A stretch of DNA of 64,000 bases, from positions 62,001 to 126,000 of the forward strand of contig DATIFN010000016.1 in NCBI GenBank assembly GCA_035455245.1, read 5' to 3'. Positions 15,058 to 24,066 of the stretch are shown here, in pieces (position 1 is the stretch's first letter; every line of letters starts with the position of its first letter). Position numbers and translations under genes: made by a program. Source of the stretch: UBA8516 sp035455245 (GTDB taxonomy: Archaea > Thermoproteota > Nitrososphaeria > Nitrososphaerales > Nitrosopumilaceae). The notes beneath the pieces were generated by a model. It saw only the letters and a program-made list of their open reading frames with translations, did not search any database and was not told where the DNA came from.

Positions 15058-16690
15058 ATATTAATCCAGTCAGTTTTACTTCAAAACCCACGACTGGAAC
15101 TCTCAGCTTAAAGTTATTTCTTACCTCCCCAGAGATCAGACCAATCATTCCAACTGTTTTGTTTTTAATCTGGATGCTTGCTGTGCTGCCTTGCAAAAAC
15201 AATGGATTTGATGATGTGAATGTAGAACATTGTAAGTCAAATCCTGTTTTAAAAACAGATTGTAAGATTGATTTTACTTCGCTAAAACTGACACCATTGT
15301 AAGCACAAACACAAGCAAGATGAATATCTTCCCTTATCTCATTAGATGATTTTGAGAACACTACACCAGTCTCAAAGAGCCTTTGAGGATAGGTCACATG
15401 TATATTTCTTGAAAGAGTATCAATCAATCCTGGAAGAATGGCATCACGCAAAATGGTATGACCTTGACTTTTAGAATCATCCACAGAAATCATCTTTGAT
15501 GAGTCCCTCATTGTTAGATCATATTGAACTTCTTTACTTACAAGACCAAAATTCATTGCTTCAGAATAACCAAGACCAACCATAATTGCACTCACTGTGT
15601 CCAATACTTTTGTAACCTTACTTTTCTGTCCCGTGGAAACAGACGGCGGAATTGTTGGTTGTAGATTTTGTATTCCATAACCAAGGGCGACTTCTTCCAC
15701 AAGATCCATAGGTCCAAAAATATCTGTTCTATATCTTGGGACTGTACATACAATTTTATTTCCTTGTGGTTTTGCATCTAACCTACTTTTTCTTAATGAG
15801 GAAGTAATTGTATTTGAAGAAAGATCAAGACCGAGTGTTTTGTTTACTAGGTCAACTTCAACAGTCATTTTCCTTGGATTCAATGTCGGTACGGAATTAT
15901 TAGCCCCAGAAATTTTTGTTGAGAAAATTGAAAACCCAGAATTTTGAAGTGTGTTAGCAACTACTGCAAGGGTATCTTCAGCAGCATTTTTGTCAACGGC
16001 TGTAATTTCTACAAATAGATTTTTTGTGGTTTTTAAAATTGTTGTAAGATTTGAGTTTATTATTGGGGGAAATGAAACAGTGTTACCATTAGAATCCAAA
16101 ATGATAGGAACTTTTTGTGAATCGCCAAGGATACCACCATATTTTTTCCCGACCTCAGTGTTTTGCAATATTTCTGAAACAGACATTTCAGATGATGATG
16201 TTAGTGGAATAAACTTGTGGTCTTTATTCACTGTTGTATAAAAGATAGGAAATTTAATTTTGTCAAGATCATGGATTCCAATTGATGTTTTTTTTCGTCT
16301 TCTTCCTATCCCGTTATGAAGGTCTTCCTGCATCACAATTATTTGCCTTATTGTTTCATTGTCTAGTTTTCCATTTTTTGCCACTATAGTTGTGATAAAT
16401 GGTCTTACTTTTCTTACCGAAGGATCTACTTTAACAGAATATTTTCCTTTTTTGATTTTTAATTTTGGCATTCCTGTTTTGATTCCAAGAAGTCCTTGAA
16501 GACCTAATGCTATTCCATAATCAGTAGAATAATCAGGTCTGTTTGGACTGTATTCTACAGAAATGCTTTCGTGTGTTTGTTCCTCAACATCTAGGCCGAT
16601 GAATGGAAGGGTCGAGATTATTTTGTTTTTTGGTGTTTTTTTTCCAAGAAGTTTTTGTAACCTATTGAAATACAATGTTACTACGGGCAT
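15050..16690 (-). CDS. pheT: Phenylalanyl-tRNA synthetase beta subunit
   Basis: 546 residues, the archaeal/eukaryotic-type length without the bacterial tRNA-binding extension. B3/B4-type editing region (about residues 110-250, NGIGRRRKKTSIGIHDLDK), B5 domain (about 270-340), and a catalytic-like core (YSEAMNFGLVS, LRDAILPGLIDTLSRN). With PheS it charges tRNA-Phe. The ATG at 16690 overlaps the pheS stop by ten bases; an upstream in-frame start lies inside pheS and is not needed. Confidence 0.95.
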   Translation of the reverse strand: MPVVTLYFNRLQKLLGKKTPKNKIISTLPFIGLDVEEQTHESISVEYSPNRPDYSTDYGIALGLQGLLGIKTGMPKLKIKKGKYSVKVDPSVRKVRPFITTIVAKNGKLDNETIRQIIVMQEDLHNGIGRRRKKTSIGIHDLDKIKFPIFYTTVNKDHKFIPLTSSSEMSVSEILQNTEVGKKYGGILGDSQKVPIILDSNGNTVSFPPIINSNLTTILKTTKNLFVEITAVDKNAAEDTLAVVANTLQNSGFSIFSTKISGANNSVPTLNPRKMTVEVDLVNKTLGLDLSSNTITSSLRKSRLDAKPQGNKIVCTVPRYRTDIFGPMDLVEEVALGYGIQNLQPTIPPSVSTGQKSKVTKVLDTVSAIMVGLGYSEAMNFGLVSKEVQYDLTMRDSSKMISVDDSKSQGHTILRDAILPGLIDTLSRNIHVTYPQRLFETGVVFSKSSNEIREDIHLACVCAYNGVSFSEVKSILQSVFKTGFDLQCSTFTSSNPLFLQGSTASIQIKNKTVGMIGLISGEVRNNFKLRVPVVGFEVKLTGLIFD

Positions 16691-18171
16691 TTGGAAACAC
16701 TCCTTAGCCAACCCAAGTTGTTATTATAAAGTTCACGCACATCTTCTAAGGCAAATTTTAGCATGGCTATTCTTTCAATGCCTCCTCCCCAAGCAAGCAC
16801 AGGGTTTGTAATTCCTAAAGGTTTAGTAACTTCCGGTCTGAATATTCCCATGCCAAAAAGCTCTACCCATTTGCCAAGTTTTTCATTATAGACCATTGAT
16901 TGTATTGATGGTTCAGTGTAAGGAAAGAATGTTGGCCAGAACTTGACCTTCTTAAGACCCATTTTGTAGTAAAATTCACGTTGTAGACCCATCAAGTCTC
17001 TAAGTGTAACGTTTTTTCCCACAACAACTCCTTCTACCTGATTAAACTCAACAAGATGTTTATAGCTGACTTTTTCATTTCTAAACACTCTTCCAACTGA
17101 GAAAATTCTTGCCTCATCTGGATTGTTGTCTGTCAGATGTCTTATTGTTACACATGTAGTATGTGTACGCAAAACCATTTTTTTTGCTTCTTCAAGTTTC
17201 CAGTTATAATGCCAACTCTTATTGTGAGCTTCTGATACCTTGGCAATTTGGTTAGGTGTAGCAAATTTTTTTGCACTAGTATCCTTTAGGTAGAATGTAT
17301 CTTGCATTTCCCTGGCTGGATGATCTTGTGGAGTAAAAAGTGCGTCAAAATTCCAAAAGCTTGATTGTATAAGGTTTCCAGATATCTCGGTAAATCCAAG
17401 ACTAACAAAAATTTCTCTTATTTCGTTTATGACGTCGTGTAATGGATGAGACCTTGCTGCAAAAACTTCTGGTGCAGGAGCTTCTACGTCAATGGCCAAT
17501 TTGGCATCAGGCGCAAAGGGTTTAGTTTCTGTTATTGGACCTTCTGTGTTAAAAGGACTTTCTAAGATACCACCTGAAGATGATTCGATTTGGGTGATTG
17601 GAGTATCTAGCCCTTGTTTTGTTAGATTTATTACTGTAGTTTTTATCGAATCAAGAAGAATAAAGTCAGGTCTTTTTTTAAGAGATTCAAACGCAGATTT
17701 GTTTTTTATTTCTGATACAGGGATTTTATTAGCAAGGATGAAAAGCAATTCCTCCTCTGGAGAATTTGTTATGTTGTCCTTTAGTGTGATAATGTTTGAA
17801 GTCTGTCCTTTTGTAATCTCAATCCATCCATTTTGTCGTGCGTTTGAGATGGCAGCATTAAATTCATCCTCTGCGACGGCAGTCCTTGCTGCCTCAAAAG
17901 TACAAACTTTATGTTTTGCAAGGTGATTTACAAGTCTTCTCTCAGGAAGGCCTTTCCTAGCAGCTTCCTTTCCATTTTCTCCAAGACTGGCAAAGAAAAC
18001 TTCAGATTCATGAACCTCTACCAAATTTTTGTATTTGAGCCACTGAACACCTCTTCTCACTTGATCGATAGCAAGTTGAGCATTTTTTGCAAGTTCATCA
18101 TGCGTTATGTTAGGTGTTTCTTTTAGAGTTTTGATTATTTTATGTTCGATTGGATGAAGAACTTTAGACAT
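16681..18171 (-). CDS. pheS: Phenylalanyl-tRNA synthetase alpha subunit
   Basis: 496 residues from the ATG at 18171. Winged-helix repeats fill the N-terminal 200 residues (HPIEHKIIKTLKETPN). The class II catalytic domain follows with motif 2 (RIFSVGRVFRNEKVSYKHLVEF) shortened here to its core FRNE, and motif 3 near GWGGGIERIAM-like AWGGGIERIAML. The start is supported by a TATA-like TTTTTAAA at 18194-18201, centred 26-27 bases upstream, implying a leaderless mRNA. First gene of pheS-pheT. Confidence 0.95.
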   Translation of the reverse strand: MSKVLHPIEHKIIKTLKETPNITHDELAKNAQLAIDQVRRGVQWLKYKNLVEVHESEVFFASLGENGKEAARKGLPERRLVNHLAKHKVCTFEAARTAVAEDEFNAAISNARQNGWIEITKGQTSNIITLKDNITNSPEEELLFILANKIPVSEIKNKSAFESLKKRPDFILLDSIKTTVINLTKQGLDTPITQIESSSGGILESPFNTEGPITETKPFAPDAKLAIDVEAPAPEVFAARSHPLHDVINEIREIFVSLGFTEISGNLIQSSFWNFDALFTPQDHPAREMQDTFYLKDTSAKKFATPNQIAKVSEAHNKSWHYNWKLEEAKKMVLRTHTTCVTIRHLTDNNPDEARIFSVGRVFRNEKVSYKHLVEFNQVEGVVVGKNVTLRDLMGLQREFYYKMGLKKVKFWPTFFPYTEPSIQSMVYNEKLGKWVELFGMGIFRPEVTKPLGITNPVLAWGGGIERIAMLKFALEDVRELYNNNLGWLRSVSKCP

Positions 18172-18193
18172 TATCACAAAAAGCAGAAAAGAC

Positions 18194-18201
18194 TTTTTAA
18201 A
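18194..18201. promoter_or_regulatory. Shared bidirectional TATA box of pheS and trpS
   Basis: TTTTTAAA is near-palindromic and centred at about 18197.5. It lies 26-27 bases from the trpS ATG (18224) and the same distance from the pheS ATG (18171). Archaeal TATA boxes sit about 26 bases before the transcription start, so one box, read in both directions, would give two leaderless mRNAs. No second TATA-like element is seen in the 52-base gap. Confidence 0.6.
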
Positions 18202-18223
18202 CCTTAACCTATCTGAATGATGA

Positions 18224-19339
18224 ATGTCAGGCGACGAGTTCACAGTTACTCCTTGGAGTGTCGAAGGTGATGTTGATTATGACAAACTTATTCAAAAATT
18301 CGGTACAGAAAAAATTTCAGCTGATCTGCTTGAGAGAATAAAAAAGAAAACTGGCGAATTACATCCAATGCTAAAGCTTGGATATTTTTTTAGCCATAGA
18401 GACTTTGACAAAGTTTTATCAGAGTATGAAAAAGGAAACAAGTTTTATCTTTACACAGGCAGAGGACCATCAGGTTCAATCCACATGGGGCATCTTCTTC
18501 CATGGATTTTTACAAAATATTTACAGGATAAATTTGATGTAAACTTGATCTTTCAGATCACAGATGATGAAAAATTTCTTTATAGTGATGACAAATCGTT
18601 TGAAGACGTATCAAAATTCACCCATGAAAACCTCTTGGACATCATTGCGGTAGGATTTGATCCCAAGAAAACAAAAATCCTAATAGATTCCAAAGACATT
18701 AAACGAATCTATCCCGTTTCTCTTGAAATTGCTAAAAAAATAACATATTCTACCGTAAAGGCAGTTTTTGGTTTTCAAAATTCAACCAATATAGGAATGA
18801 TTGGATTCCCGCCGATTCAGGCAGCTCCTTGTTTTCTTCCGTCCATAATTGAGGGCAAACCTACTCCTGTTCTCATACCTGCTGCAATTGATCAAGATCC
18901 ATACTGGCGGGTAACAAGAGACATTGCAGAAAAAATTGGGTACCCAAAACCTGCACAAATCCACTCCAAATTCCTTCCTGGTCTTGGCATGAAAGGAAAG
19001 ATGTCATCATCTGTTCCAGAAACTGCAATATTCACCACAGATGAAGAAGAGGTTGTTGACAAAAAGATTTCAAATTCATTTACTGGAGGCCAACCTACAA
19101 TTGAACTCCAACGCAAATTGGGAGCTAACTTCAACATATGCCCTGTATTTTGGTATTTGCGATATTTCTTTGATTCTGAAAAAGATTCTGAGGAACGAGC
19201 AAGAAAATGCAAGAGTGGCGAGCTTTTGTGTGGAGAATGCAAATGTGATCTTAAAGATGCTGCAAAGCCCTTCATAGTAGATTTTAAGAAAAAAAGAGAA
19301 AAAGCAAAAGACCAGATAAACAATTTCTTGTTTGAATAA
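18224..19339 (+). CDS. trpS: Tryptophanyl-tRNA synthetase
   Basis: 371 residues, archaeal/eukaryotic type. Class I signatures: HIGH-like SIHMGHLLPW (about residue 86) after GRGPSG, and KMSKS-like KMSSS (about residue 258). A C-terminal Cys cluster (CKSGELLCGECKC) may bind zinc. It charges tRNA-Trp, whose intron-bearing gene lies about 7 kb upstream. The start is leaderless by its spacing to the shared TATA box. Confidence 0.95.
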   Translation: MSGDEFTVTPWSVEGDVDYDKLIQKFGTEKISADLLERIKKKTGELHPMLKLGYFFSHRDFDKVLSEYEKGNKFYLYTGRGPSGSIHMGHLLPWIFTKYLQDKFDVNLIFQITDDEKFLYSDDKSFEDVSKFTHENLLDIIAVGFDPKKTKILIDSKDIKRIYPVSLEIAKKITYSTVKAVFGFQNSTNIGMIGFPPIQAAPCFLPSIIEGKPTPVLIPAAIDQDPYWRVTRDIAEKIGYPKPAQIHSKFLPGLGMKGKMSSSVPETAIFTTDEEEVVDKKISNSFTGGQPTIELQRKLGANFNICPVFWYLRYFFDSEKDSEERARKCKSGELLCGECKCDLKDAAKPFIVDFKKKREKAKDQINNFLFE

Positions 19340-19343
19340 AGTC

Positions 19344-19625
19344 ATGAAAAAAAAGATCATATGCGAAGACGAGTATGAAGCACAGAAACTCTCTAGTTTA
19401 ATTTATGTAAAACAAGATGAAGAGCCATTCGTCACTGGAATTTTAGAAGTTATCGAAAACGAAGTCATCATATCTGCAAAAGACAAATCTGCCCATAGCA
19501 TTCTTCTAAGAGACGAATCAGAGGTAGAATCATTTGTTGATTTTATACAATCTGTTATTGAAAAAAAACATAGGATAACAAAAACTGCAGTCTTAAATGA
19601 GATAGTTGAGATAACAAAAGAGTAA
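19344..19625 (+). CDS. Hypothetical small soluble protein
   Basis: 93 residues from the ATG at 19344, five bases after the trpS stop, so co-transcription is likely. Mixed alpha/beta composition (ICEDEYEAQKLSSLIYV, then FVTGILEVIENEVIISAKD) and a helical C-terminus. No cysteines or membrane segment after residue 5. It is not recognised as a known family. Confidence 0.6.
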   Translation: MKKKIICEDEYEAQKLSSLIYVKQDEEPFVTGILEVIENEVIISAKDKSAHSILLRDESEVESFVDFIQSVIEKKHRITKTAVLNEIVEITKE

Positions 19626-19626
19626 A

Positions 19627-19959
19627 CTAAACGAGTGATTTATCCATCTCAGTAGTCATTATTTCTTGTACTTTGAGAAAGTATAATCTAGTGGAGTAAG
19701 GCATTTCATCCAAGTGGTTTTCTATTGCCATCATAAAATATCTTACAGCACGTTTTGATATATCCAAATTGAATTTCATCGACAATACAGGATCTTGTTT
19801 AGCATTTATCTTGTCTACTAACCACGGAGGAGCCATATCCTTTGCTTCTTGTATGACTTTTTTGTACCAGTATGCTATGTTTTCTGGATTAAGGCCGTCT
19901 TTTAATTCTGTCACATCGGCAGCTATTTTGTTTATCATATAATTGGTCAGGTTTTTCAT
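19627..19959 (-). CDS. Conserved-looking hypothetical protein, helical
   Basis: 110 residues, almost entirely alpha-helical by composition, with YMINKIAADVTELKDGLNPE at the N-terminus and AVRYFMMAIENHLDEMPYS towards the C-terminus. It is soluble and acidic-basic balanced. The gene ends one base from the convergent neighbour. No family is recognised. Confidence 0.6.
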   Translation of the reverse strand: MKNLTNYMINKIAADVTELKDGLNPENIAYWYKKVIQEAKDMAPPWLVDKINAKQDPVLSMKFNLDISKRAVRYFMMAIENHLDEMPYSTRLYFLKVQEIMTTEMDKSLV

Positions 19960-20024
19960 CGTCAGATGCTAGAATTTTTTTGTTTTATTTTAGTTACTCA
20001 AAGATAGGCAAGTTGTTAGTCAAT

Positions 20025-20489
20025 TCAACGTAAATTTCCTTCCAGGTCGATTTCGGCGTTTTTAATGCGTGTTGTAGAAATCCGTTTACCATCTTCTGCA
20101 AGAACCATTGGAACGCCTATAATTGCTACAGGAGGAAGACGACCTTTAGCGCGGAGTTTGTTTAATATCTCACCTTTTCCTATCATTTCCTCACTAACAA
20201 CCAATGCTTCTACTTCATTTTTCAAAACAGCAGGTCCAAAATCGTTATCAAGCTTGCTTATTTCATAGTTAGAATCTGGAAAATTTTTATTAATTACAGA
20301 TTTCAGCGACACTAGTCTCTGAGAATAATTGTGTAATAGTTTTTTCCCCTTTTTTATCGCAAATTCATCACTTGTCAGACCGATAATAACTTTGGATGAG
20401 ATAGAAAATCCATTTTGTAACAGTACAAAATGTCCTTTGTGGATAATATCAAATGTTCCTCCAAGAGCAACTATCTTAAATCTAGCCAT
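20025..20489 (-). CDS. coaD: Phosphopantetheine adenylyltransferase, archaeal type
   Basis: 154 residues. It has the nucleotidyltransferase signature GGTFDIIHKGH at residues 10-20 (the HxGH region) and ISTTRI near the C-terminus, corresponding to the ISSTxI motif. VVSEEMIGKGEILNKLR is typical of the archaeal and eukaryotic PPAT group. It transfers AMP from ATP to 4'-phosphopantetheine in coenzyme A synthesis, needed heavily by the CoA-ester carbon-fixation route of these organisms. Confidence 0.92.
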   Translation of the reverse strand: MARFKIVALGGTFDIIHKGHFVLLQNGFSISSKVIIGLTSDEFAIKKGKKLLHNYSQRLVSLKSVINKNFPDSNYEISKLDNDFGPAVLKNEVEALVVSEEMIGKGEILNKLRAKGRLPPVAIIGVPMVLAEDGKRISTTRIKNAEIDLEGNLR

Positions 20490-20519
20490 AAAGATACTTT
20501 GTTTTCTTTTAGATGTACT

Positions 20520-21617
20520 TTACTTTACAAGCATCACGTTGATATGACGACTTGGTTCAGCAAGTGCTACGAAATTTGGGTCCCATACATATACCTCGGC
20601 AAAGAATGCCCCTTGGTTTTCTGGGACCCAGTTTATTGAAATTTCCTGTTTTTCCATTCCATGAAATGTTCCTTGTGCTGTTCCTATGAATTCAACTGGT
20701 ACAGCATCGGTTCCATTTTGTGGGAATTTTTCAGTTCCGACCTGTTTTATCTGCACGTAACAAACAAAAGGTTGTTCAGATTGTTCAGATGCATATTTTA
20801 CCCATATCTCACTATTTATTTTGACTGGACTTCCAACTGGAATTGTAGAAGATTTGTTTCCTAAAAGATCAGTAACTGATACATCATTTATTGTGACAAG
20901 TTTTGAAAGTGAACTCATCGATGTTTTAACATCTTTGATATCAGTTAATGAAGATTGATAATTATCTGATTCTGCGACAAGTTTGTATGATTTTGTAATT
21001 GAATTAGGGGTTGAACTTATTGTAAAGACTGATGTCTTGCCTACACCAATGTCATCTGGTTCTGGTGTTACAGTAGCTATACCGACAACTCTTCCAAATG
21101 TATCATATGACAGTAAATAGATTGTTGTTCCACTAGTAAGGACTGTTCCTTTATTGATTATGGTTCCTGAAAGTACAAGCTGGTCTGAAATTTCTAGAGT
21201 TCCGGGGGTTATTACTAGTGATTGTTGTCTTACAGGAGAGGAATTAAATCCTGTCAAACCGATTGATATGTCAGAGATGGATGTGTCCTGTTTTGAACTG
21301 ATAGAGAACGGCGCTTTTCCTCCAGCTGGAATTACTTCAAGTAAGGTCAGACCGGTTTTGTAATCAACAACCTTTCCAGTTTGATCAAAAAACGAAACCC
21401 CCACTTTTACGCCAGTAATTGGAAATGAATTATTGTTTTGTACCTCACCTAGTACGACAGTAGAACCATCTTCTGACTTGTAGCTGTAAGGAGTTAGGAC
21501 ACGAACAGTCAGAGTATCATCGGGTTTAGTGTATTGCCCCCATGAAATGTTGGGTGGGAAAATACAAAGAACTAACAATATAGCAAAAACTACTACTTTC
21601 ATAGAGATTCCTTTCAA
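20520..21617 (-). CDS. Secreted multi-domain beta-sandwich protein
   Basis: 365 residues with a signal peptide (residues 6-26, KVVVFAILLVLCIFPPNISW). Two consecutive FxLYD-like immunoglobulin-type domains follow (VVLGEVQNNNSFPITGVKV; LVLSGTIINKGTVLTSGTTI). A third beta domain (about 240-360) ends with NWVPENQGAFFAEVYVWDP. The role is probably cell-surface or exported binding; no enzyme motif is seen. A leucine-poor, serine/threonine-rich composition suits an exported protein. Confidence 0.8.
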   Translation of the reverse strand: MKGISMKVVVFAILLVLCIFPPNISWGQYTKPDDTLTVRVLTPYSYKSEDGSTVVLGEVQNNNSFPITGVKVGVSFFDQTGKVVDYKTGLTLLEVIPAGGKAPFSISSKQDTSISDISIGLTGFNSSPVRQQSLVITPGTLEISDQLVLSGTIINKGTVLTSGTTIYLLSYDTFGRVVGIATVTPEPDDIGVGKTSVFTISSTPNSITKSYKLVAESDNYQSSLTDIKDVKTSMSSLSKLVTINDVSVTDLLGNKSSTIPVGSPVKINSEIWVKYASEQSEQPFVCYVQIKQVGTEKFPQNGTDAVPVEFIGTAQGTFHGMEKQEISINWVPENQGAFFAEVYVWDPNFVALAEPSRHINVMLVK

Positions 21618-21729
21618 AATTGATTAATCATATACTGTATATCATAATCTAAACAACGTGGACTAGAAGGTTTTACCAACTTACGTTTAGATATAAAATA
21701 AGAAAAAGAAAACAAAGATGTTAAAACAT

Positions 21730-21831
21730 CTATTTTTTGGACTTCATAGCGGTAATTGCTAGCCAGTATACTAGACCTGGTGCTAATCCCACTATCATAG
21801 GAATGAAAACTGCTATTTCTTCTGATGGCAT
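21730..21831 (-). CDS. 33-residue single-helix membrane protein
   Basis: The reading frame encodes MPSEEIAVFI followed by PMIVGLAPGLVYWLAITAMK and SKK, then a TAG stop. One transmembrane helix with a positively charged end is evident. A TATA-like TTTAAATAT lies at about 21863-21871, roughly 35 bases upstream of the ATG on the minus strand, so it has its own promoter. Small single-helix proteins of this kind are often accessory subunits of respiratory complexes; here the partner is unknown. It is too short for default gene callers. Confidence 0.65.
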   Translation of the reverse strand: MPSEEIAVFIPMIVGLAPGLVYWLAITAMKSKK

Positions 21832-21911
21832 TTAATTTCCCTATACAGCAGAGAACCAAATGATATTTAAATCCATCTTTCAAAACCGTGAATTCGCCGT
21901 ATTTTAACAGA

Positions 21912-21983
21912 TGGACTGGTGGGGATTTGAACCCCAGACCCCCCGCGTGCAAGGCGGGTATTCTACCGCTGAACTACCAGCCC
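21912..21983 (-). tRNA. tRNA-Ala (TGC)
   Basis: Minus strand: acceptor GGGCTGG pairs with CCAGTCC, discriminator A. The anticodon stem is CCCGC/GCGGG with loop CTTGCAC, anticodon TGC, and the T loop is TTCAAAT. No intron; no encoded CCA (the discriminator is followed by TCT). Confidence 0.95.
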
Positions 21984-22068
21984 ATCATAGGGAATTCAAG
22001 GCGTGTGGATTTTAATTGTTGCCTTTGTTTGGGTAAGGATTTTATTGATAGGGTTAAAACAATTTTTT

Positions 22069-22629
22069 ATGGTACTGCTAAAATCTGAAGTTGTCCTAAA
22101 AACTGGTGACAGGGCACCGGAATTTGATCTTTTTGGAATAGATGATAAGAAGCATGGACTTTCCGAATTCAAGGATTATACAGGATTATTGGTAGTTTTC
22201 ATGTGTAACCACTGTCCCTATGTCCAAGCAAAAACAAAAGCACTAGTTGAATTGTATGATAAATTCAAAGATAAAATTGCAATTATAGGGATTAATAGTA
22301 ACGACCCAACAATTTATCCTGATGATAGTTTTGAGAACATGAAAAAGTTTGCAAAAGAAAAAGGGATTCGATTTACATACCTTGTGGATGAAACCCAGCA
22401 AGTTGCAAAGAGATATGGAGCTGTTTGTACGCCAGATCCATTCCTTTTTGACCAGAACAGGAAACTTATCTTCCATGGAAGAATAGATAATGCAATGAGT
22501 CCAGAAGACATTGCCACAGAAAAAACAATGATTATAAACATAGAAAAGTTCCTCCAGGGAAAAAAGCTGGGGAAGGACTTTGACCCATCCATGGGTTGCT
22601 CTATCAAATGGAAAAGCCAGCAAACTTAA
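22069..22629 (+). CDS. Thioredoxin-fold redoxin (peroxiredoxin-like)
   Basis: 186 residues from the ATG at 22069; upstream in-frame residues run into the promoter next to the tRNA and are rejected. AhpC/TSA-Redoxin pattern: GDRAPEFDLFGIDDK, then VVFMCNHCPYVQAK with a CxxC active site, and YGAVCTPDPFLFD with the cis-Pro region. Cytosolic, probably reducing thiols or peroxides. Confidence 0.87.
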   Translation: MVLLKSEVVLKTGDRAPEFDLFGIDDKKHGLSEFKDYTGLLVVFMCNHCPYVQAKTKALVELYDKFKDKIAIIGINSNDPTIYPDDSFENMKKFAKEKGIRFTYLVDETQQVAKRYGAVCTPDPFLFDQNRKLIFHGRIDNAMSPEDIATEKTMIINIEKFLQGKKLGKDFDPSMGCSIKWKSQQT

Positions 22630-22654
22630 ATGAAGGTTGGCTTGAAAAATTTTT

Positions 22655-22742
22655 GGGCCGATAGCTCAGCTTGGCTGGAGCGTTCGACTGATAAACTTAT
22701 TCAGATATCGAAAGGTCGTGGGTTCGAATCCCATTCGGCCCA
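22655..22742 (+). tRNA. tRNA-Ile (GAT) with a 13-base intron
   Basis: Acceptor GGGCCGA pairs with TCGGCCC, discriminator A. The anticodon stem is TTCGA/TCGAA and the spliced loop CTGATAA gives anticodon GAT. The intron, 22694-22706, sits at the canonical 37/38 site. Exon CTGA and intron TCAG pair to form the four-base central helix, leaving three-base bulges on each side. Confidence 0.92.
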
Positions 22743-22796
22743 TTTTTTAATAGAAAAGACTTATTTTATTCCGGACCTACGGACGGACAGTGGCTG

Positions 22797-23585
22797 ATGA
22801 AAGAGAATTTCGTTAAAGTCGGTGCCAATAAGATTAGATATCTTGAGGAAGGTGGGTCCGACGGCAATGTTCTTCTTGTTCATGGTCTTGGAGCCTCTGC
22901 TGAACGGTGGATCCGGGTAATCCCGCATCTTAGCAAAAAATATCATGTTATTGCCCTTGATCTTCTAGGTTATGGCCTTAGCGATAAACCGTCTGTGGAT
23001 TATACACCAGAGTTTTTTTCTACCTTTATTTTTGATTTTCTTAATACCCTTGGGATCACAAAAACAGTCATGATTGGATCATCACTTGGTGGTCAAATTG
23101 TTACTGAATGTGCAATTACCCAAAGCAAGATAATTGAAAAAATAGTTCTAGTGTCTCCCTCGGGAATCATGAAGCAATCTACACCTGCTTTGGATGCATA
23201 CATGCTGGCAGCGTTGTATCCAACACAGGAAGGAACAAAGACAGCCTTCCAGATGATGGCTGGAATTCACAAGGAAATAGATTCTGAAACTGTGAACGGT
23301 TTTATTCAACGCATGACTCTGCCAAATGCGAAGATGGCTTTCATGTCTACAGTTTTGGGCATCAGAAATGCTGTCCCCTTGTCAGAAAGACTTGGAAAGA
23401 TTTCTGCACCCACTTTAGTAGTATGGGGAAAACAAGATTCTCTCATTCCTATCGCTTATTCAAAGGATTTTGTTGCTTCAATCAAAAATTGTCAATTTGT
23501 AGAAATGGAAAATTCTGGTCATACTCCACATGTTGAAGAGCCAGAAAAATTCTCTGAAATTGTGCTCAAATTTTTGAATCATTAA
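22797..23585 (+). CDS. Alpha/beta hydrolase next to the PHA cluster
   Basis: 262 residues. Catalytic triad: serine in GSSLGGQ (about residue 95), aspartate in VWGKQDSLIP, histidine in NSGHTPHVEEP. The oxyanion motif is HGLGASAERW. It sits 61 bases before the phasin-like gene on the same strand, next to phaC and phaE. A PHA depolymerase or other esterase role is suggested by position only. The start is the ATG 55 bases after tRNA-Ile. Confidence 0.85.
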   Translation: MKENFVKVGANKIRYLEEGGSDGNVLLVHGLGASAERWIRVIPHLSKKYHVIALDLLGYGLSDKPSVDYTPEFFSTFIFDFLNTLGITKTVMIGSSLGGQIVTECAITQSKIIEKIVLVSPSGIMKQSTPALDAYMLAALYPTQEGTKTAFQMMAGIHKEIDSETVNGFIQRMTLPNAKMAFMSTVLGIRNAVPLSERLGKISAPTLVVWGKQDSLIPIAYSKDFVASIKNCQFVEMENSGHTPHVEEPEKFSEIVLKFLNH

Positions 23586-23646
23586 GTGGTCACAATCACC
23601 AAAATATTACCAAATGATTATATAGATTAATAGATAAAAAAAACCC

Positions 23647-24063
23647 ATGACAGGTAATAGAAACCAATATGATCCGACAACTATGTTCAAAGAATGGATA
23701 CAGAAAAGTGGAAAATCACAAATGGAGTTCATGAAAGCTTTTGGTGATATCATGGGTCAGCAAAAAAAAGATTTTGATCCAGTCGAGACGTTAAAAGAAA
23801 TCGCAAGTAAAGGAGTAAAGATTCAATCGGAAGCTATGGAGAATTTTGGAAATATCCAATCTAAAGCAATGGAAAATGCTTTCAAACTTGCACAATCAAT
23901 GCCACAATTTGGATCATGGGGAGCATTTAAAACAACAGTTGGAAGTAACGGAAGAATTTCTATTCCTGAGGCAGAAAGAGATGCACTTGGATTAAAAGAA
24001 GGAGACTTGGTTCAAGCAGTTATCATTCCAATCGAGAAAAAATCAAAACATTCAAGCAAATAG
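23647..24063 (+). CDS. Phasin-like protein fused to an AbrB domain
   Basis: 138 residues. Residues 1-90 are amphipathic and helical (MFKEWIQKSGKSQMEFMKAF; AMENFGNIQSKAMENAFKLA), like phasins that coat polyhydroxyalkanoate granules. Residues 97-130 form an AbrB/SpoVT swapped-hairpin domain (TTVGSNGRISIPEAERDALG, then LKEGDLVQAVIIP). Haloarchaeal PHA loci contain AbrB-type regulators and phasins; here the two are one chain. It is followed by convergent phaC three bases away. Confidence 0.75.
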   Translation: MTGNRNQYDPTTMFKEWIQKSGKSQMEFMKAFGDIMGQQKKDFDPVETLKEIASKGVKIQSEAMENFGNIQSKAMENAFKLAQSMPQFGSWGAFKTTVGSNGRISIPEAERDALGLKEGDLVQAVIIPIEKKSKHSSK

Positions 24064-24066
24064 ATT

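Noticed and set aside
17492..17926. 144-residue plus-strand frame opposite pheS
   Set aside because: Antisense shadow of a highly conserved gene; no start signal or domain.
21614..21952. 112-residue minus-strand frame upstream of the secreted protein
   Set aside because: It runs through the tRNA-Ala gene and the small 33-residue gene in another frame; the smaller gene has a promoter and helix.
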